A DNA stretch of 64,000 nucleotides from Chimaeribacter californicus (GTDB lineage Bacteria > Pseudomonadota > Gammaproteobacteria > Enterobacterales > Enterobacteriaceae), in the NCBI RefSeq assembly GCF_002858675.1, contig NZ_PJZF01000009.1, positions 62,001 to 126,000 on the forward strand, in the 5' to 3' direction. Below the pieces are notes generated by a model that worked only from the letters and a program-made list of their open reading frames with translations, did not search any database and was not told the DNA's origin. Numbering within the stretch: position 1 is the first letter of the stretch; each line of letters starts with the position of its first letter. The position numbers and the translations under genes were made by a program. Below are positions 52,580-62,960 of the stretch, one piece after another.

Positions 52580-52603
52580 GCCCCCCTGTCGGGGCTTTTT
52601 TTT
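52580..52603 (+). terminator. Terminator after the small exported protein gene
   Basis: GCCCC, loop, GGGGC and eight T on the plus strand. It ends the yhcN-like cluster. Confidence 0.9.
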
Positions 52604-52618
52604 GCCTGTTGATTGCCC

Positions 52619-52649
52619 AAAAAAACAGGGAGGCCTCAGCCTCCCTGTT
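52619..52649 (-). terminator. mpl terminator
   Basis: AACAGGGAGGC, loop CTCA, GCCTCCCTGTT. On the minus strand it is followed by a run of T, 18 bp after the mpl stop. Confidence 0.92.
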
Positions 52650-52666
52650 CTCACAGCCGGTGATGT

Positions 52667-54034
52667 TTAGCGTGCGGCTTTTGCCGCCAGCTTCTCCAGC
52701 AATTTGGTGTGAATCCCCCCGAAGCCACCGTTGCTCATCACCAGGATATGGTCCCCCGGCTGCGCGGCTTTTACCACCATGTCGGCCAGCGTCTCCACGT
52801 CCGCGCTCCAGTGCGCCGGCTGAATACACTCTTCTGCCACTTCTGTTACCAGCCAGGGAATGTGCTGCGGCTGGAACAGGAAGACTTCATCGGCCCGGCC
52901 AAGCGACGGCGCCAGCTCGTTTTTGCACATCCCCATTTTCATGGTATTGGAACGTGGCTCCAGCACCGCCAGAATGCGCGCCGTCCCGCCCACTTTGCTG
53001 CGCAGGGCAGCCAGGGTTGCCAGAATGGCCGTTGGGTGGTGGGCAAAATCGTCATATACCGTGACGCCATTCGCTTCACCGCGCAGCTCAAGGCGGCGGC
53101 GCGCATTAATAAAGGTGTCCAGCGCCCGGCAGGCATCCACCGGCAACACCCCCACATGGCGGGCTGCGGCGATGGCCATCAGGCCATTGTGCATGTTGTG
53201 TTCACCCACCAGCGACCAGTTCACTTCGCCCACACGTTCGCCATTCAGGAACACCTCAAAGTGGCTGGCGTCCGGCGTCAGCTTGGCAGCACGCCAGGTG
53301 CCGTTTTCACCCAGAAACTCCTGCTCACTCCAACAGCCCATCGCCATCACCTGCTTCAGATGGGCATCATTCTCCGGCAGGATAATTTTGCCTTTGCCCG
53401 GCACCAGGCGCACCAGATGATGGAATTGCTTCTGGATCGCTTTCAGATCGTCAAAGATATCCGCGTGATCGAACTCCAGATTATTCAGGATCAGCGTGCG
53501 TGGGCTGTAATGCACAAACTTGGAGCGCTTATCAAAGAAGGCGCAGTCATATTCATCAGCTTCAATCACAAAGAACGGGCTGTTGCCCAGCCGGGCGGAG
53601 ACATCAAAGTTCCCCGGCACCCCGCCAATCACAAAGCCGGGCTGGTAGCCACATGCCTCAAGGATCCAGGCTGCCATCCCGGCGGTGGTGGTTTTTCCAT
53701 GCGTACCGGCCACCGCGATGACCCAGCGGTCGTGCAAGACATCATCATGCAGCCATTGCGGGCCGGACATATAGCGGATGCCGCGCTCCAGCACCGCCTC
53801 CACACAGGGGTTACCGCGTGACATGGCATTGCCGATGATCACCAGGTCCGGCGCCGGGTCAAGCTGTGCCGGATCGTACCCCTGAATAAGGTTGATGCCC
53901 TGGTTCTCCAGCAGCGTGCTCATTGGCGGATAGACATTATCGTCTGAACCGGTTACGTCATGGCCCAGGGAACGGGCCAGCATCGCCAGCCCGCCCATAA
54001 AGGTGCCGCAGATACCAAGAATATGAATACGCAT
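52667..54034 (-). CDS. mpl: UDP-MurNAc:L-Ala-gamma-D-Glu-meso-DAP ligase
   Basis: Recycles murein tripeptide by joining it to UDP-MurNAc. The 455-residue Mur-ligase family protein has the ATP loop AGTHGKTTTAG (109-119), IEADEYDCAFFDKRSKF and the C-terminal domain from ARRRLELRG, YDDFAHHPTA onward. It is divergent from fbp, as in E. coli. Confidence 0.97.
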   Translation of the reverse strand: MRIHILGICGTFMGGLAMLARSLGHDVTGSDDNVYPPMSTLLENQGINLIQGYDPAQLDPAPDLVIIGNAMSRGNPCVEAVLERGIRYMSGPQWLHDDVLHDRWVIAVAGTHGKTTTAGMAAWILEACGYQPGFVIGGVPGNFDVSARLGNSPFFVIEADEYDCAFFDKRSKFVHYSPRTLILNNLEFDHADIFDDLKAIQKQFHHLVRLVPGKGKIILPENDAHLKQVMAMGCWSEQEFLGENGTWRAAKLTPDASHFEVFLNGERVGEVNWSLVGEHNMHNGLMAIAAARHVGVLPVDACRALDTFINARRRLELRGEANGVTVYDDFAHHPTAILATLAALRSKVGGTARILAVLEPRSNTMKMGMCKNELAPSLGRADEVFLFQPQHIPWLVTEVAEECIQPAHWSADVETLADMVVKAAQPGDHILVMSNGGFGGIHTKLLEKLAAKAAR

Positions 54035-54204
54035 ATTATTTCCATTAGATCACGTCAGGTCAGCCGGTATTCTACCGCTCGGAATCGTCCAGAAGAAATG
54101 GATTTGCCTATGAATCGTCCATATCTTTACGTTAAACTCATTTCGCTTATGTTGGTGGTTTGTATCAAAAACCACTTTCCATCATTAGATTCAGGGATTG
54201 TGTC

Positions 54205-55203
54205 ATGAAAACGTTAGGCGAATTCATTGTCGAGAAGCAGCACGACTTTCCCCACGCCACAGGTGAACTGACGGCGCTGCTTTCCGCGATTAAACTCGGT
54301 GCCAAGATTATCCACCGGGATATCAATAAAGCCGGGCTGGTGGATATTCTGGGTACCAGCGGCGTATCAAACATTCAGGGCGAAGTGCAGATGAAGCTTG
54401 ATCTGTTCGCCAATGAAAAGCTGAAAGCAGCGCTGAAAGCGCGTGGTGAAGTAGCTGGGATCGCGTCAGAAGAAGAAGATGAGATTGTGATCTTCGAAGG
54501 GGCGGAAGATGCAAAATACGTGGTGTTGATGGACCCGCTGGACGGCTCCTCTAACATTGACGTCAATGTGTCGGTCGGGACTATCTTCTCCATTTACCGC
54601 CGCATCAGCCCTATCGGCACCCCGGTCAGAGAAGAAGATTTCCTGCAACCGGGCAGCGCGCAGGTCGCGGCCGGCTATGTGGTGTACGGCTCTTCAACCA
54701 TGCTGGTTTATACCACCGGCTGTGGTGTACACGCCTTTACCTATGACCCTTCCCTGGGCGTGTTCTGCCTGTCCCATGAAAAAGTTTGCTTCCCGGAAAA
54801 AGGCAATATGTACTCCATCAACGAGGGGAACTACATCAAATTCCCGCTCGGGGTGAAGAAGTACATCAAATATTGTCAGGAGCAGGATGAGGCGACGCAG
54901 CGCCCGTATACCTCCCGTTATATTGGTTCTCTGGTGGCAGATTTCCACCGTAACCTGCTGAAAGGCGGTATCTACATCTACCCAAGTACCGCTTCGCACC
55001 CGAAAGGGAAACTGCGCCTGCTGTATGAGTGCAACCCGATGGCCTTCCTGGCCGAACAGGCCAACGGCAAAGCCAGCGACGGCATGCGCCGTATCCTCGA
55101 TATTACGCCTGAATCCCTGCACCAGCGTGCGCCGTTCTTTGTCGGCACCCGTTCTATGGTGGAAGACGCGGAGCGCTTCATCGAGCAGTACCCGGACAAC
55201 TGA
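54205..55203 (+). CDS. fbp: Fructose-1,6-bisphosphatase class I
   Basis: Gluconeogenic phosphatase of 332 residues, starting [20 protein letters not shown]. The metal site [19 protein letters not shown] is complete. [14 protein letters not shown] is the conserved C-terminal string. CAGGGA lies nine bases before the ATG at 54205; the frame is open upstream. Confidence 0.98.
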   Translation: MKTLGEFIVEKQHDFPHATGELTALLSAIKLGAKIIHRDINKAGLVDILGTSGVSNIQGEVQMKLDLFANEKLKAALKARGEVAGIASEEEDEIVIFEGAEDAKYVVLMDPLDGSSNIDVNVSVGTIFSIYRRISPIGTPVREEDFLQPGSAQVAAGYVVYGSSTMLVYTTGCGVHAFTYDPSLGVFCLSHEKVCFPEKGNMYSINEGNYIKFPLGVKKYIKYCQEQDEATQRPYTSRYIGSLVADFHRNLLKGGIYIYPSTASHPKGKLRLLYECNPMAFLAEQANGKASDGMRRILDITPESLHQRAPFFVGTRSMVEDAERFIEQYPDN

Positions 55204-55228
55204 TTCGCAACACGTGGCACAATCCAGA

Positions 55229-55255
55229 AGGGCGATCGTCAGATCGCCCTTTTTG
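55229..55255 (+). terminator. fbp terminator
   Basis: AGGGCGATC, loop GTCA, GATCGCCCT, TTTTT on the plus strand. Confidence 0.93.
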
Positions 55256-55386
55256 CGTGCTGCCGTGTGCCTCTTCCCGCCTCTGGCGGTGAAGGATAAG
55301 TCTGAAAGTACCGGCCCCGGTGGTCTGGACGTTTCCCGCCGGGCTGAGCGCATGTTAAAAGGACAGGAATTCATAAAAGAGTTGGC

Positions 55387-55392
55387 TATAAT
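55387..55392 (+). promoter_or_regulatory. ppa promoter -10 element
   Basis: A perfect TATAAT 40 bp before the ppa ATG. No good -35 is seen at the usual distance. Confidence 0.65.
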
Positions 55393-55432
55393 AGCCGGCA
55401 CTCTAATTCTGGTTCGATGAAAGGAAACCACT

Positions 55433-55960
55433 ATGAGCTTGAACAACGTACCGGCGGGTAAAGATCTTCCGGAAGACATCTATGTAGTGATTGAGATCCC
55501 CGCTAATGCGGATCCGATCAAATATGAAATCGACAAAGAAACCGGCGCCCTGTTCGTTGACCGCTTCATGTCCACCGCGATGTTCTATCCGTGCAACTAC
55601 GGCTACATCAACAATACCCTGTCCCTGGATGGTGACCCGGTAGATGTGCTGGTGCCGACCCCATACCCGCTGCAACCAGGCTCCGTGATCCGCTGCCGTC
55701 CGGTTGGCGTGCTGAAAATGTCTGACGAAGCAGGCGAAGATGCCAAGCTGGTCGCCGTGCCGCACAGCAAACTCACCAAAGAGTACGACCACATCAAAGA
55801 TGTGAACGACCTGCCGGAACTGCTGCGTGCCCAGATTGCCCACTTCTTTGAACACTACAAAGATCTGGAAAAAGGGAAGTGGGTAAAAGTGGACGGCTGG
55901 GAAAATGCCGACGCAGCTAAAGCAGAAATCGTAGCCTCTTTCGAGCGCGCGAAGAAGTAA
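55433..55960 (+). CDS. ppa: Inorganic pyrophosphatase
   Basis: Hydrolyses pyrophosphate and drives biosynthesis. The 175-residue family I enzyme has [33 protein letters not shown] and the metal Asp in [20 protein letters not shown] precedes the start; it has its own promoter and terminator. Confidence 0.98.
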   Translation: MSLNNVPAGKDLPEDIYVVIEIPANADPIKYEIDKETGALFVDRFMSTAMFYPCNYGYINNTLSLDGDPVDVLVPTPYPLQPGSVIRCRPVGVLKMSDEAGEDAKLVAVPHSKLTKEYDHIKDVNDLPELLRAQIAHFFEHYKDLEKGKWVKVDGWENADAAKAEIVASFERAKK

Positions 55961-55986
55961 GCGATACGCCTTACGGCGTTCAGCGT

Positions 55987-56018
55987 AAAAAAAACACCGC
56001 TCATTGAGCGGTGTTTTT
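55987..56018 (+). terminator. Bidirectional terminator between ppa and ytfP
   Basis: ACACCGCTCA and TGAGCGGTGT, flanked by eight A and six T. Confidence 0.92.
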
Positions 56019-56054
56019 TATGGGCGGCACCCGGTATTCGCTATGCCAGCACAT

Positions 56055-56405
56055 TCACGACGTCCGCGCTTCCCGCGTCAGCCAGTTACCACTAGAGATG
56101 CGCGGAACACCCGCCAGGGAACGCTTATAAATGTAGATCCATGCGCTGCCGTAGGGCGTTGTAATCAACTCCCGCCGGTAATCCTTGGTATTACTTTTCA
56201 GTTCATCCAGCTCCGCCAGAATACCGGCGTTGATCCGGTAGACCTCACAGTAAATGGTGCCCTCACCGGGGATCGCCGCCGGATACTGCCCCAGATCATA
56301 GAGGTCGAACCCCGCTAACTCATGGTCGCCCAACCATTGGGCGTTGGTCATCCAGTGACTGTTACCCTGCTTGCGGCGCAAGCTGCCGTAGACAATTATT
56401 CGCAT
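56055..56405 (-). CDS. ytfP: Gamma-glutamylcyclotransferase-like protein YtfP
   Basis: Small AIG2/GGCT-fold protein of 116 residues. The family start is MRIIVYGSLRRKQGNSHWM; LDELKSN carries the acidic residue used by GGCT enzymes. The substrate is unknown. It lies two bases after tamB, forming the tamA-tamB-ytfP operon. Confidence 0.94.
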   Translation of the reverse strand: MRIIVYGSLRRKQGNSHWMTNAQWLGDHELAGFDLYDLGQYPAAIPGEGTIYCEVYRINAGILAELDELKSNTKDYRRELITTPYGSAWIYIYKRSLAGVPRISSGNWLTREARTS

Positions 56406-56407
56406 CG

Positions 56408-59400
56408 TTAAAACTCAAACTGATAGAGCAAATCCAATGCCTGGTCGAGTCCAGACACCGCTTCCAGATACAATTTCGGCATCAACCGGTAACGTAACGT
56501 CAGGGTTGCCAAAGAATCAAATATTCCTACACCATATTTTACCTGCAGGCCGGGCAGCACATAACCACTGACCACCACCTGCGAGCTATCGCCCACCCCA
56601 GCGGTATCCAGGGCCAGGTTACTTACCCCGAACGCCTCGCCGATTTTACCCACAAGTTTACCACTTTGTGCAACCCCTAATCCCACCAGCATCGAGGTCA
56701 TCATACTGCCGTCGGTACCGGTATTATCCAGCCCCTGGCCGCGCAGCAGATAAGAGAGCGCTTCCTGCTGTGACATCGCCGGGTCAGAGAAGATCTCCAG
56801 CTTCGGCTCGTCTGCCATCCCGGTGACTTTTACCCCGGCCACCACGTCATTCTCGGTGGATTCCGGGTTACGGATCGCCTCAATGTTAAGCAGCGGTTGC
56901 GCCGGCGGGCCGGAGAAGAGCAACTGCCCTTTGCGCACAATCAGATCCTGGCCATAGGCGTGGAAGCGGCCGGACGGAATATCGATCTGCCCGTTCAGCC
57001 CCAGCCCCTGCTGATCCTGCACCACTTTCAGCGCGCCTTTCAGCTTCGCCTGCAGGCCAAAGGCATCCAGCCGCACATTGTCGCCGATATTAACGGTCAG
57101 GTTGCTGTTGATCGGGATCGAGGCCTTTTTCGTTTCGATCGGCTGGTGCTGATCGTCCAGCATCACTTCATCAGACGATACGCCTACCGCACTCTCCGGC
57201 AGATCCTGTACCGTGATGCGCGCCCACGGGATGTCCACATTGCCGCTCAGGGAGAAGAGTTGCGGCGTCGCCTCAAACACCAGATCCGGTGAGACATCCA
57301 GCCGCACCATCGGCGGCACGATCACGCGCACCTTGTCACCTTTCGCCGCGATGCGCGCGCGCCAGGCATCAATTTGCGCCCAGTCCGCGTTACCGGCCAG
57401 CGAAAGCTGGCCCTGTGTCGTCTGAATCAGGCCGTTGAGCGTGGAGTTGTCACCGTTGAAGTTCAGCCCCAGGCGGCCGCTGGTGATGTCAAACGGCATC
57501 CAGGAGCCGTCGATATCCACATCATTCAGCGCCATCTGCCCATACACCAGCGGGCGCTGGGCATTGCCGCCCAGCCGTAGGTTGGCGTTCAGCAGGCCCT
57601 TGGCTTTTTCATCGCTTGAAAGCACCGGGTTAAGCATCGCCAGTGAAATATTATTGATGCTGACATTGCCCGAGATAGCGCGGCGGCCCTGCGGATCGGT
57701 GACCTGCACATCACCGGCCAGCTGGCCATTATTGGCAATCTTGATCAGCCACCCCAACTGCGCCCGGCCATTGACCAGCCCGGCCGAGAGGTTCAGCGTG
57801 TCGAAATCCACCGGCAGGGTTTTGCCCTGAAGATTCTGGCGGACTTTTACCCCTTTGCCGGAGAGCGACACATTCGCCTGCGGCAGCCCGCCCGTGGCTT
57901 TCCAGCTGACATCCGCCTTGCCGCTGAAGATGCCGCTAAGCTGGGTATCGTCAGTCAGGTAAGGTTTGATCATCGCCAGATCAAAGCGGTTAAGCACCAG
58001 GCTGGCCTGCCCGCTGGCGCCCGCCTCGATGGTTTTCGGCACACAGAGTTCAGCATTCGGGTTCAGCCAGCAATGCGGCCCGATTGTGACGCGCTGTTCA
58101 GTGTTGAAATACTCCAGCGCCATTGCGCGGCTGAGCCGCACTTCACCAACCGGCGTGTCAAAGCGGGTGTTATTGAGGGTGCCCTGCCAGCGCTGGGTCT
58201 GCCGGTCAAAACTGCCCGCCAGCGTCAGTTGGCCGGAGACCGGTTTGCCGTCAATACGCAATTGCATCTGATGCTGCTTTTCGCTGCCTTTGGCATCCAG
58301 CGTTAACTGCCGGATCGCCAGCGAAGCCTGGGTCAGTTGTTGCACCCGTACTGCCAGTTCGCCCTGAATCTGCTCACCGGAGCGCACGTCCCCTTTTACG
58401 TTAACGCTGTTGATGCGCAGTTCCTGCCAGCGTAACCGGCTGGCGGTGAGATCCGCCAGAACCTGCGGCGCCTTCAGGTTCCCACGCAGCTTCAGGTTGC
58501 CCTTCGCCACACCGCCCAGCCCCGGCAGGGCATTGTCCAGCGCCGGTGCATCGATCAGGGCATCCAGCGCCCAGTTCTCATCCAGCTTGCCTTTTACGTC
58601 GATCGCATTACGGCCCAGTGCCAGGTGCATCTGTGGAATATCCCACTGCCCGGCGGCGTTGCCGCTGAGCTGCCCACGCGCCTCGACCTTGTTCTGCCGC
58701 ACATTGCCGTCCAGCTGCAGTTCCGGAATGCGGAACTGCATGTTGCCGCCATACAGGCTGCCGCGCGTGACAATCTTGCCGCGCAGGGTCGCCGGCCAGT
58801 CCGGCCACTGCTTCGCGGTGTTAATGCCGTCCAGCGTCAGCTCCGTATTCCAGCTGATGGCCTTGCTCCAGTCCACCACGCCACTGAGGTCGGTGTTGCC
58901 CTGAAGCGCGGCTACCCGCAACCGCGCCAGCCGGAACTGCTCAACCGTGCCGCCGCCGTCCAGCGTGACGGTAGCAGGCGGCAACCCAACACCGCTGATG
59001 TCAGAATGCAGGCCGAGCCGGTAATCAATCGCCTTGCCGCTGAGGCTGACGTCAATATTCTTCACCTGATACTGCGGCTCCCCCACCAGCGGCCAGCGCA
59101 GCTCATCACTTTTCAGTGACAGCGCCAGCGGCAGCCCGGCCTCGGCGAGCTGGGTCTTAACCGTCAGCGTACTGCGCACCGGCCCGGAGAGGTTCAACGC
59201 CACGTTCAGTGTGTCACGCAAGCCGCCGCCGATGGTCAGCCGCACTTTCTCCCCCTTAATCGGGTCGACGTTCAGCGTGCTGTTCACGTCCATCGCCAGC
59301 GGCCAGTTGCCGCTGAGTGTGGCCTGCCCGCGGGCATTCAGGGTGCCCTGCGGCGAGTCCACATCCAGGGTGTCGAGTTGCAGGTGCTGATCTTTGGTGC

Positions 59401-60190
59401 TGGCCTGTAACAACAGTGAGGTGACCGTCACATCCGTATCACCGGTAAGGCGCAGCTGGTTTCCGCGTATCGACTTCACGGTGATATCCAGCGGCAGGCG
59501 GAATTCCGGCAGATCCGGCAGCAGCGGTTTGGCGAATAACTGTTTCAGGGTATCGCCCAACGGCGGCCCGGGCGGTGCCGGTTTGGCCGGTTCCGGCGGG
59601 GCGGGTTCCGTGACCTTCTCCAGTGCCAGTTGGGCGGCGGTCGGCAGCGCCACCAGCAGTGAGTTAATCTGCGTCGGTATCAGCGTCAGGGCGCGATCCT
59701 GCCACTGCAGGCCGGTGCGGAATTCATCCAGCGCAATCGCGGTGTTATCCACGGTGACTTTGACGTTATTAAGCCGCAGCATCCGCAGCGTAATCGGGTA
59801 AGGCGTACTCAGGTTACCGCTGCCCGCCTCCTCCTCTTCCGGTTGCGGAGCGGCCGGGGTCATCTGTTTGGTATTGACCACCACATTCACATCCTGCGCG
59901 GTCAGGGCGTTCACACAGAATTGGCTGCGACGGAAACAGGAGAGATCCACCGAGAGATGGAACTGCCCGGCATTGACGGTGACGCCCGGCATTTTATAGG
60001 TCACGCCGGTCAGCGTCAGGGAGCGCCAGCCGCCAGTCACGCTGCCAATCTCCAGCCCCGGCACCCAGCGTGCCGCCCCGCTAATCACCATATGCAGGCC
60101 GGTTTGCGTGCCGACCAGAAAGGCGACACTGCCCAGCAACAGGAGCACCACGATCAGTACGCCCAGGGAAATCTTCTTCAACAGGCTCAT
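56408..60190 (-). CDS. tamB: Translocation and assembly module subunit TamB
   Basis: Periplasm-spanning AsmA/TamB-family protein. It works with TamA in outer-membrane protein assembly and is implicated in phospholipid transport. The 1260-residue protein has an N-terminal membrane anchor (about 8-26), a long beta-rich taco-like body of repeated short strands and the conserved C-terminal TamB domain (about 900-1260) ending LLYQFEF. An Ala/Pro/Glu-rich loop lies near 190-210. Its start overlaps the tamA stop by four bases. Confidence 0.97.
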   Translation of the reverse strand: MSLLKKISLGVLIVVLLLLGSVAFLVGTQTGLHMVISGAARWVPGLEIGSVTGGWRSLTLTGVTYKMPGVTVNAGQFHLSVDLSCFRRSQFCVNALTAQDVNVVVNTKQMTPAAPQPEEEEAGSGNLSTPYPITLRMLRLNNVKVTVDNTAIALDEFRTGLQWQDRALTLIPTQINSLLVALPTAAQLALEKVTEPAPPEPAKPAPPGPPLGDTLKQLFAKPLLPDLPEFRLPLDITVKSIRGNQLRLTGDTDVTVTSLLLQASTKDQHLQLDTLDVDSPQGTLNARGQATLSGNWPLAMDVNSTLNVDPIKGEKVRLTIGGGLRDTLNVALNLSGPVRSTLTVKTQLAEAGLPLALSLKSDELRWPLVGEPQYQVKNIDVSLSGKAIDYRLGLHSDISGVGLPPATVTLDGGGTVEQFRLARLRVAALQGNTDLSGVVDWSKAISWNTELTLDGINTAKQWPDWPATLRGKIVTRGSLYGGNMQFRIPELQLDGNVRQNKVEARGQLSGNAAGQWDIPQMHLALGRNAIDVKGKLDENWALDALIDAPALDNALPGLGGVAKGNLKLRGNLKAPQVLADLTASRLRWQELRINSVNVKGDVRSGEQIQGELAVRVQQLTQASLAIRQLTLDAKGSEKQHQMQLRIDGKPVSGQLTLAGSFDRQTQRWQGTLNNTRFDTPVGEVRLSRAMALEYFNTEQRVTIGPHCWLNPNAELCVPKTIEAGASGQASLVLNRFDLAMIKPYLTDDTQLSGIFSGKADVSWKATGGLPQANVSLSGKGVKVRQNLQGKTLPVDFDTLNLSAGLVNGRAQLGWLIKIANNGQLAGDVQVTDPQGRRAISGNVSINNISLAMLNPVLSSDEKAKGLLNANLRLGGNAQRPLVYGQMALNDVDIDGSWMPFDITSGRLGLNFNGDNSTLNGLIQTTQGQLSLAGNADWAQIDAWRARIAAKGDKVRVIVPPMVRLDVSPDLVFEATPQLFSLSGNVDIPWARITVQDLPESAVGVSSDEVMLDDQHQPIETKKASIPINSNLTVNIGDNVRLDAFGLQAKLKGALKVVQDQQGLGLNGQIDIPSGRFHAYGQDLIVRKGQLLFSGPPAQPLLNIEAIRNPESTENDVVAGVKVTGMADEPKLEIFSDPAMSQQEALSYLLRGQGLDNTGTDGSMMTSMLVGLGVAQSGKLVGKIGEAFGVSNLALDTAGVGDSSQVVVSGYVLPGLQVKYGVGIFDSLATLTLRYRLMPKLYLEAVSGLDQALDLLYQFEF

Positions 60191-61923
60191 AATTCAGGCC
60201 CCAACCCAATGTAGAACTCAACGCCGTGCTCTTCCTGGTCGCCCACCGGGGCGGCGAGATCCAGTTTTACCGGGCCAATCGGTGATGCCCAGCGCACGCC
60301 AACCCCGGCGCCGGTCTTCACGTTGCTCTGTTTAATGTCATTTACCGCTTCACCGGAATCGACAAACACCGCGCCCCACCACTTGCCGGTCACGTTGTAT
60401 TGGTATTCCAGCGAGCCGGTCGCCAGTTTTGAGGCACCGGTGAGTTTGTCGTCGTCATCGCGCGGTGAAATGGATTTGTACTGGTAACCGCGGATGCTGC
60501 GATCGCCCCCGGCGAAGAAGCGCAGGGAGGGCGGCACACGTTCGAAGTCGTTGGTTTCAATCCAGCCCAGATTGCCGCGCACCACAAAGCGATGTTTCTC
60601 CGCCAGGGTACGGATCCAGACGTTCTGCGCCTGTACCACGGCAAAGTCGATGTCAGAGCCCCAGCCGGTGTCGGAGACATCAAGGGAATAGCGTTGTGAG
60701 TCGCCCCAGTCCGGCATCAGCCCGCCGCGCTGGCGCGTCCGGCTGACGCTGACGCCGGGGTAGATCAGCATAGTGGTATTGGTGACGCTGCCCTGGGTAA
60801 AGTGATCCATGCTCCAGCGCAGGTTAATGGCCTTTTTCCAGCCGCTGGAGGCGTCCCAGTAGCGCGCCACATTGACGGTGGCCCCATCAGACTCGGTGTC
60901 GTTGAGATCCTCACGTTTAAAGCCACCCTGCACCACGTAATACTGCTCAATTGGGTTTTTCAGCAGCGGGATCTTATAGCTGAGATCCAGCTCCTGCTCC
61001 GGCCCGGAGAGGTTCAGGGTGCTTTCCAGGCTGTGCCCGCGTGAGTTAAGCCACGGTTTTTTCCAGTTGGCTTTGATGCGCGGCCCGACGTCGGTGGAGT
61101 AGCCCACCCCGGTTTCCAGCGTGTTGCGGGTGCGCGGCGTGACTACCGCGTTTAACGGCAAGACTTTGTGCTCTTTGGCGTTCTTGAATTCAGGTGCCAC
61201 CACCACGGAATTAAACCAGTTGGTGGCAGAGAGACGACGGTTCAGCTCAGCCAGATCGCTGGCGCTGTAGTAGTCGCCCTCATGGAAGGGAACAAGGTTT
61301 TGCAGATAATCATCACGGATTTGCGCGCCCTCAAAGGTGACGCGGCCGAAGCGGTAACGCTGCCCGGTATCAAAGTCGATGTCCCAGAACGCCTGGTGCT
61401 GGTCCTGGATGATGCCGAGCTGGCTTTTGCGCATGGTGGCATCGAAATAGCCTTTGCGCACCGCCACATTGGTAATAGAGCTTTTGAAGCTTTCGTAGGT
61501 GCCGTGGTTGAGCTGAGTCCCTTTGACCGGGATGTTGTTTTTCTTCAGCGTCTGGTAATCCTCATCGTCTTTGCCCTGCCCTTCAATGACGACGGAGGTG
61601 CCGGCAATTCTGACCGGTTCACCCGGCGTGACACGTGCAATCAGCACCGGACGGCCGGGCGGCGGCGTGGCACGGTATTCAAAGTCGATGGTGGGGTCGT
61701 AATAACCAAACGGCCGCAGCCCCTGGCGGACCGCTTTATCCACGCTGGCACGGAAACGCCCGTCAGCGGTGACTTCATCACTGCCGATGGCGGAAAGCCG
61801 CACACGCACATTTTTCTCTAAATCCCCGCTCAATCCTTCCACCTGCAACCGCAGCGTTGCGGCCTGTGCCAGGGGGGAAGCCAGCAGTACACATAAAATA
61901 CTAAGCACCCGGTTTTGTCGCAC
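60187..61923 (-). CDS. tamA: Translocation and assembly module subunit TamA
   Basis: Outer-membrane Omp85 protein that partners TamB. The 578-residue protein has a signal peptide (LLASPLAQA), three POTRA domains (about 22-260) and a 16-strand barrel. The L6 motif IRGY is in [13 protein letters not shown]. The last strand ends FYIGLGPEL. It is divergent from msrA. Confidence 0.97.
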   Translation of the reverse strand: MRQNRVLSILCVLLASPLAQAATLRLQVEGLSGDLEKNVRVRLSAIGSDEVTADGRFRASVDKAVRQGLRPFGYYDPTIDFEYRATPPPGRPVLIARVTPGEPVRIAGTSVVIEGQGKDDEDYQTLKKNNIPVKGTQLNHGTYESFKSSITNVAVRKGYFDATMRKSQLGIIQDQHQAFWDIDFDTGQRYRFGRVTFEGAQIRDDYLQNLVPFHEGDYYSASDLAELNRRLSATNWFNSVVVAPEFKNAKEHKVLPLNAVVTPRTRNTLETGVGYSTDVGPRIKANWKKPWLNSRGHSLESTLNLSGPEQELDLSYKIPLLKNPIEQYYVVQGGFKREDLNDTESDGATVNVARYWDASSGWKKAINLRWSMDHFTQGSVTNTTMLIYPGVSVSRTRQRGGLMPDWGDSQRYSLDVSDTGWGSDIDFAVVQAQNVWIRTLAEKHRFVVRGNLGWIETNDFERVPPSLRFFAGGDRSIRGYQYKSISPRDDDDKLTGASKLATGSLEYQYNVTGKWWGAVFVDSGEAVNDIKQSNVKTGAGVGVRWASPIGPVKLDLAAPVGDQEEHGVEFYIGLGPEL

Positions 61924-62135
61924 ACGTACTCCTGGGAATGTTTACTGTCCTGTAACGCAACACGCTGGCATAAAAACAGCATCAGTATGGGCGAAATCCC
62001 TTTGGCCGGTAGCCGTTTAACCCTGAAATTTTGATTATCGTAATAAAATTAATCGATAAGAGACGATGTATTGTGTGCAAAGACGCAATCAGATACAACT
62101 AACGATCCTTACCCTGCTATTGAACGGAGCCCAGC

Positions 62136-62774
62136 GTGGTGCAAAATTTCGACAAAACTCAACCTGTTACTCAGGAGAATGCCTTACCGGGGCGCACAAC
62201 GCCGATGCCGGTGGCCACCCTTCATGCGGTCACCGGCCACTCTATGACCCATGTTCCTGACGGCATGGAAGAGGCGATCTTTGCCATGGGCTGCTTCTGG
62301 GGCGTGGAGCGCCTGTTCTGGCAACAACCGGGTATTTACAGCACCGCAGCCGGCTACAGCGGCGGCTATACGCCAAACCCGACCTATACGGAAGTCTGCA
62401 CCGGCCAGACCGGCCATGCGGAAGTGGTGCGGGTGGTGTTTGATCCGGCCGTTATCGGTTATTCGCAACTGTTACAGCTGTTCTGGGAAAACCATGACCC
62501 GGCACAGGGGATGCGCCAGGGCGGTGATATCGGTACCCAGTACCGCTCAGCCCTTTATCCGCTGACGGCGGCACAGCAGGCGGCCGCAGAGCAGAGCCTT
62601 GCGGCCTTCCGTCAGGCGATGCTGGCCGCCGGCGATACCCGGCCGATCACTACAGAGATTGCTCCGGCGCTGCCTTTCTATTATGCCGAGAACGAGCACC
62701 AGCAATATCTGCATAAAAATCCGGAAGGCTATTGCGGCCTCGGTGGCATCGGCGTCTGCCTGCTGCCGCAGTAA
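62136..62774 (+). CDS. msrA: Peptide methionine sulfoxide reductase MsrA
   Basis: Repairs methionine-S-sulfoxide in proteins. The 212-residue protein has the catalytic Cys53 in GCFWG and resolving Cys200 and Cys208 at the C-terminus ([11 protein letters not shown]), like E. coli. The start is GTG followed by a second GTG; CGGAG lies at the right distance. It is divergent from tamA across 212 bp. Confidence 0.97.
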   Translation: MVQNFDKTQPVTQENALPGRTTPMPVATLHAVTGHSMTHVPDGMEEAIFAMGCFWGVERLFWQQPGIYSTAAGYSGGYTPNPTYTEVCTGQTGHAEVVRVVFDPAVIGYSQLLQLFWENHDPAQGMRQGGDIGTQYRSALYPLTAAQQAAAEQSLAAFRQAMLAAGDTRPITTEIAPALPFYYAENEHQQYLHKNPEGYCGLGGIGVCLLPQ

Positions 62775-62960
62775 GCCCTGCACGGCCGCTCCGCGCCCTT
62801 TTTTCTCCGCTGGCGGCCTTCTCAGCGCTGCTGCTATACTATGCGTGCTGCAAATGTAGGCTGTTTGCAGCATTTCTGTCTGTTATTTTAGAATTTTTCA
62901 CTCAGTGTTACCCCCTGCCTTAAACGCGCCGGTCGGGAACCGGAACTAAGCGGATAAACT

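Noticed and set aside
52709-53821. 370-codon open frame on the plus strand
   Set aside because: Antisense to mpl, which has complete ligase motifs.
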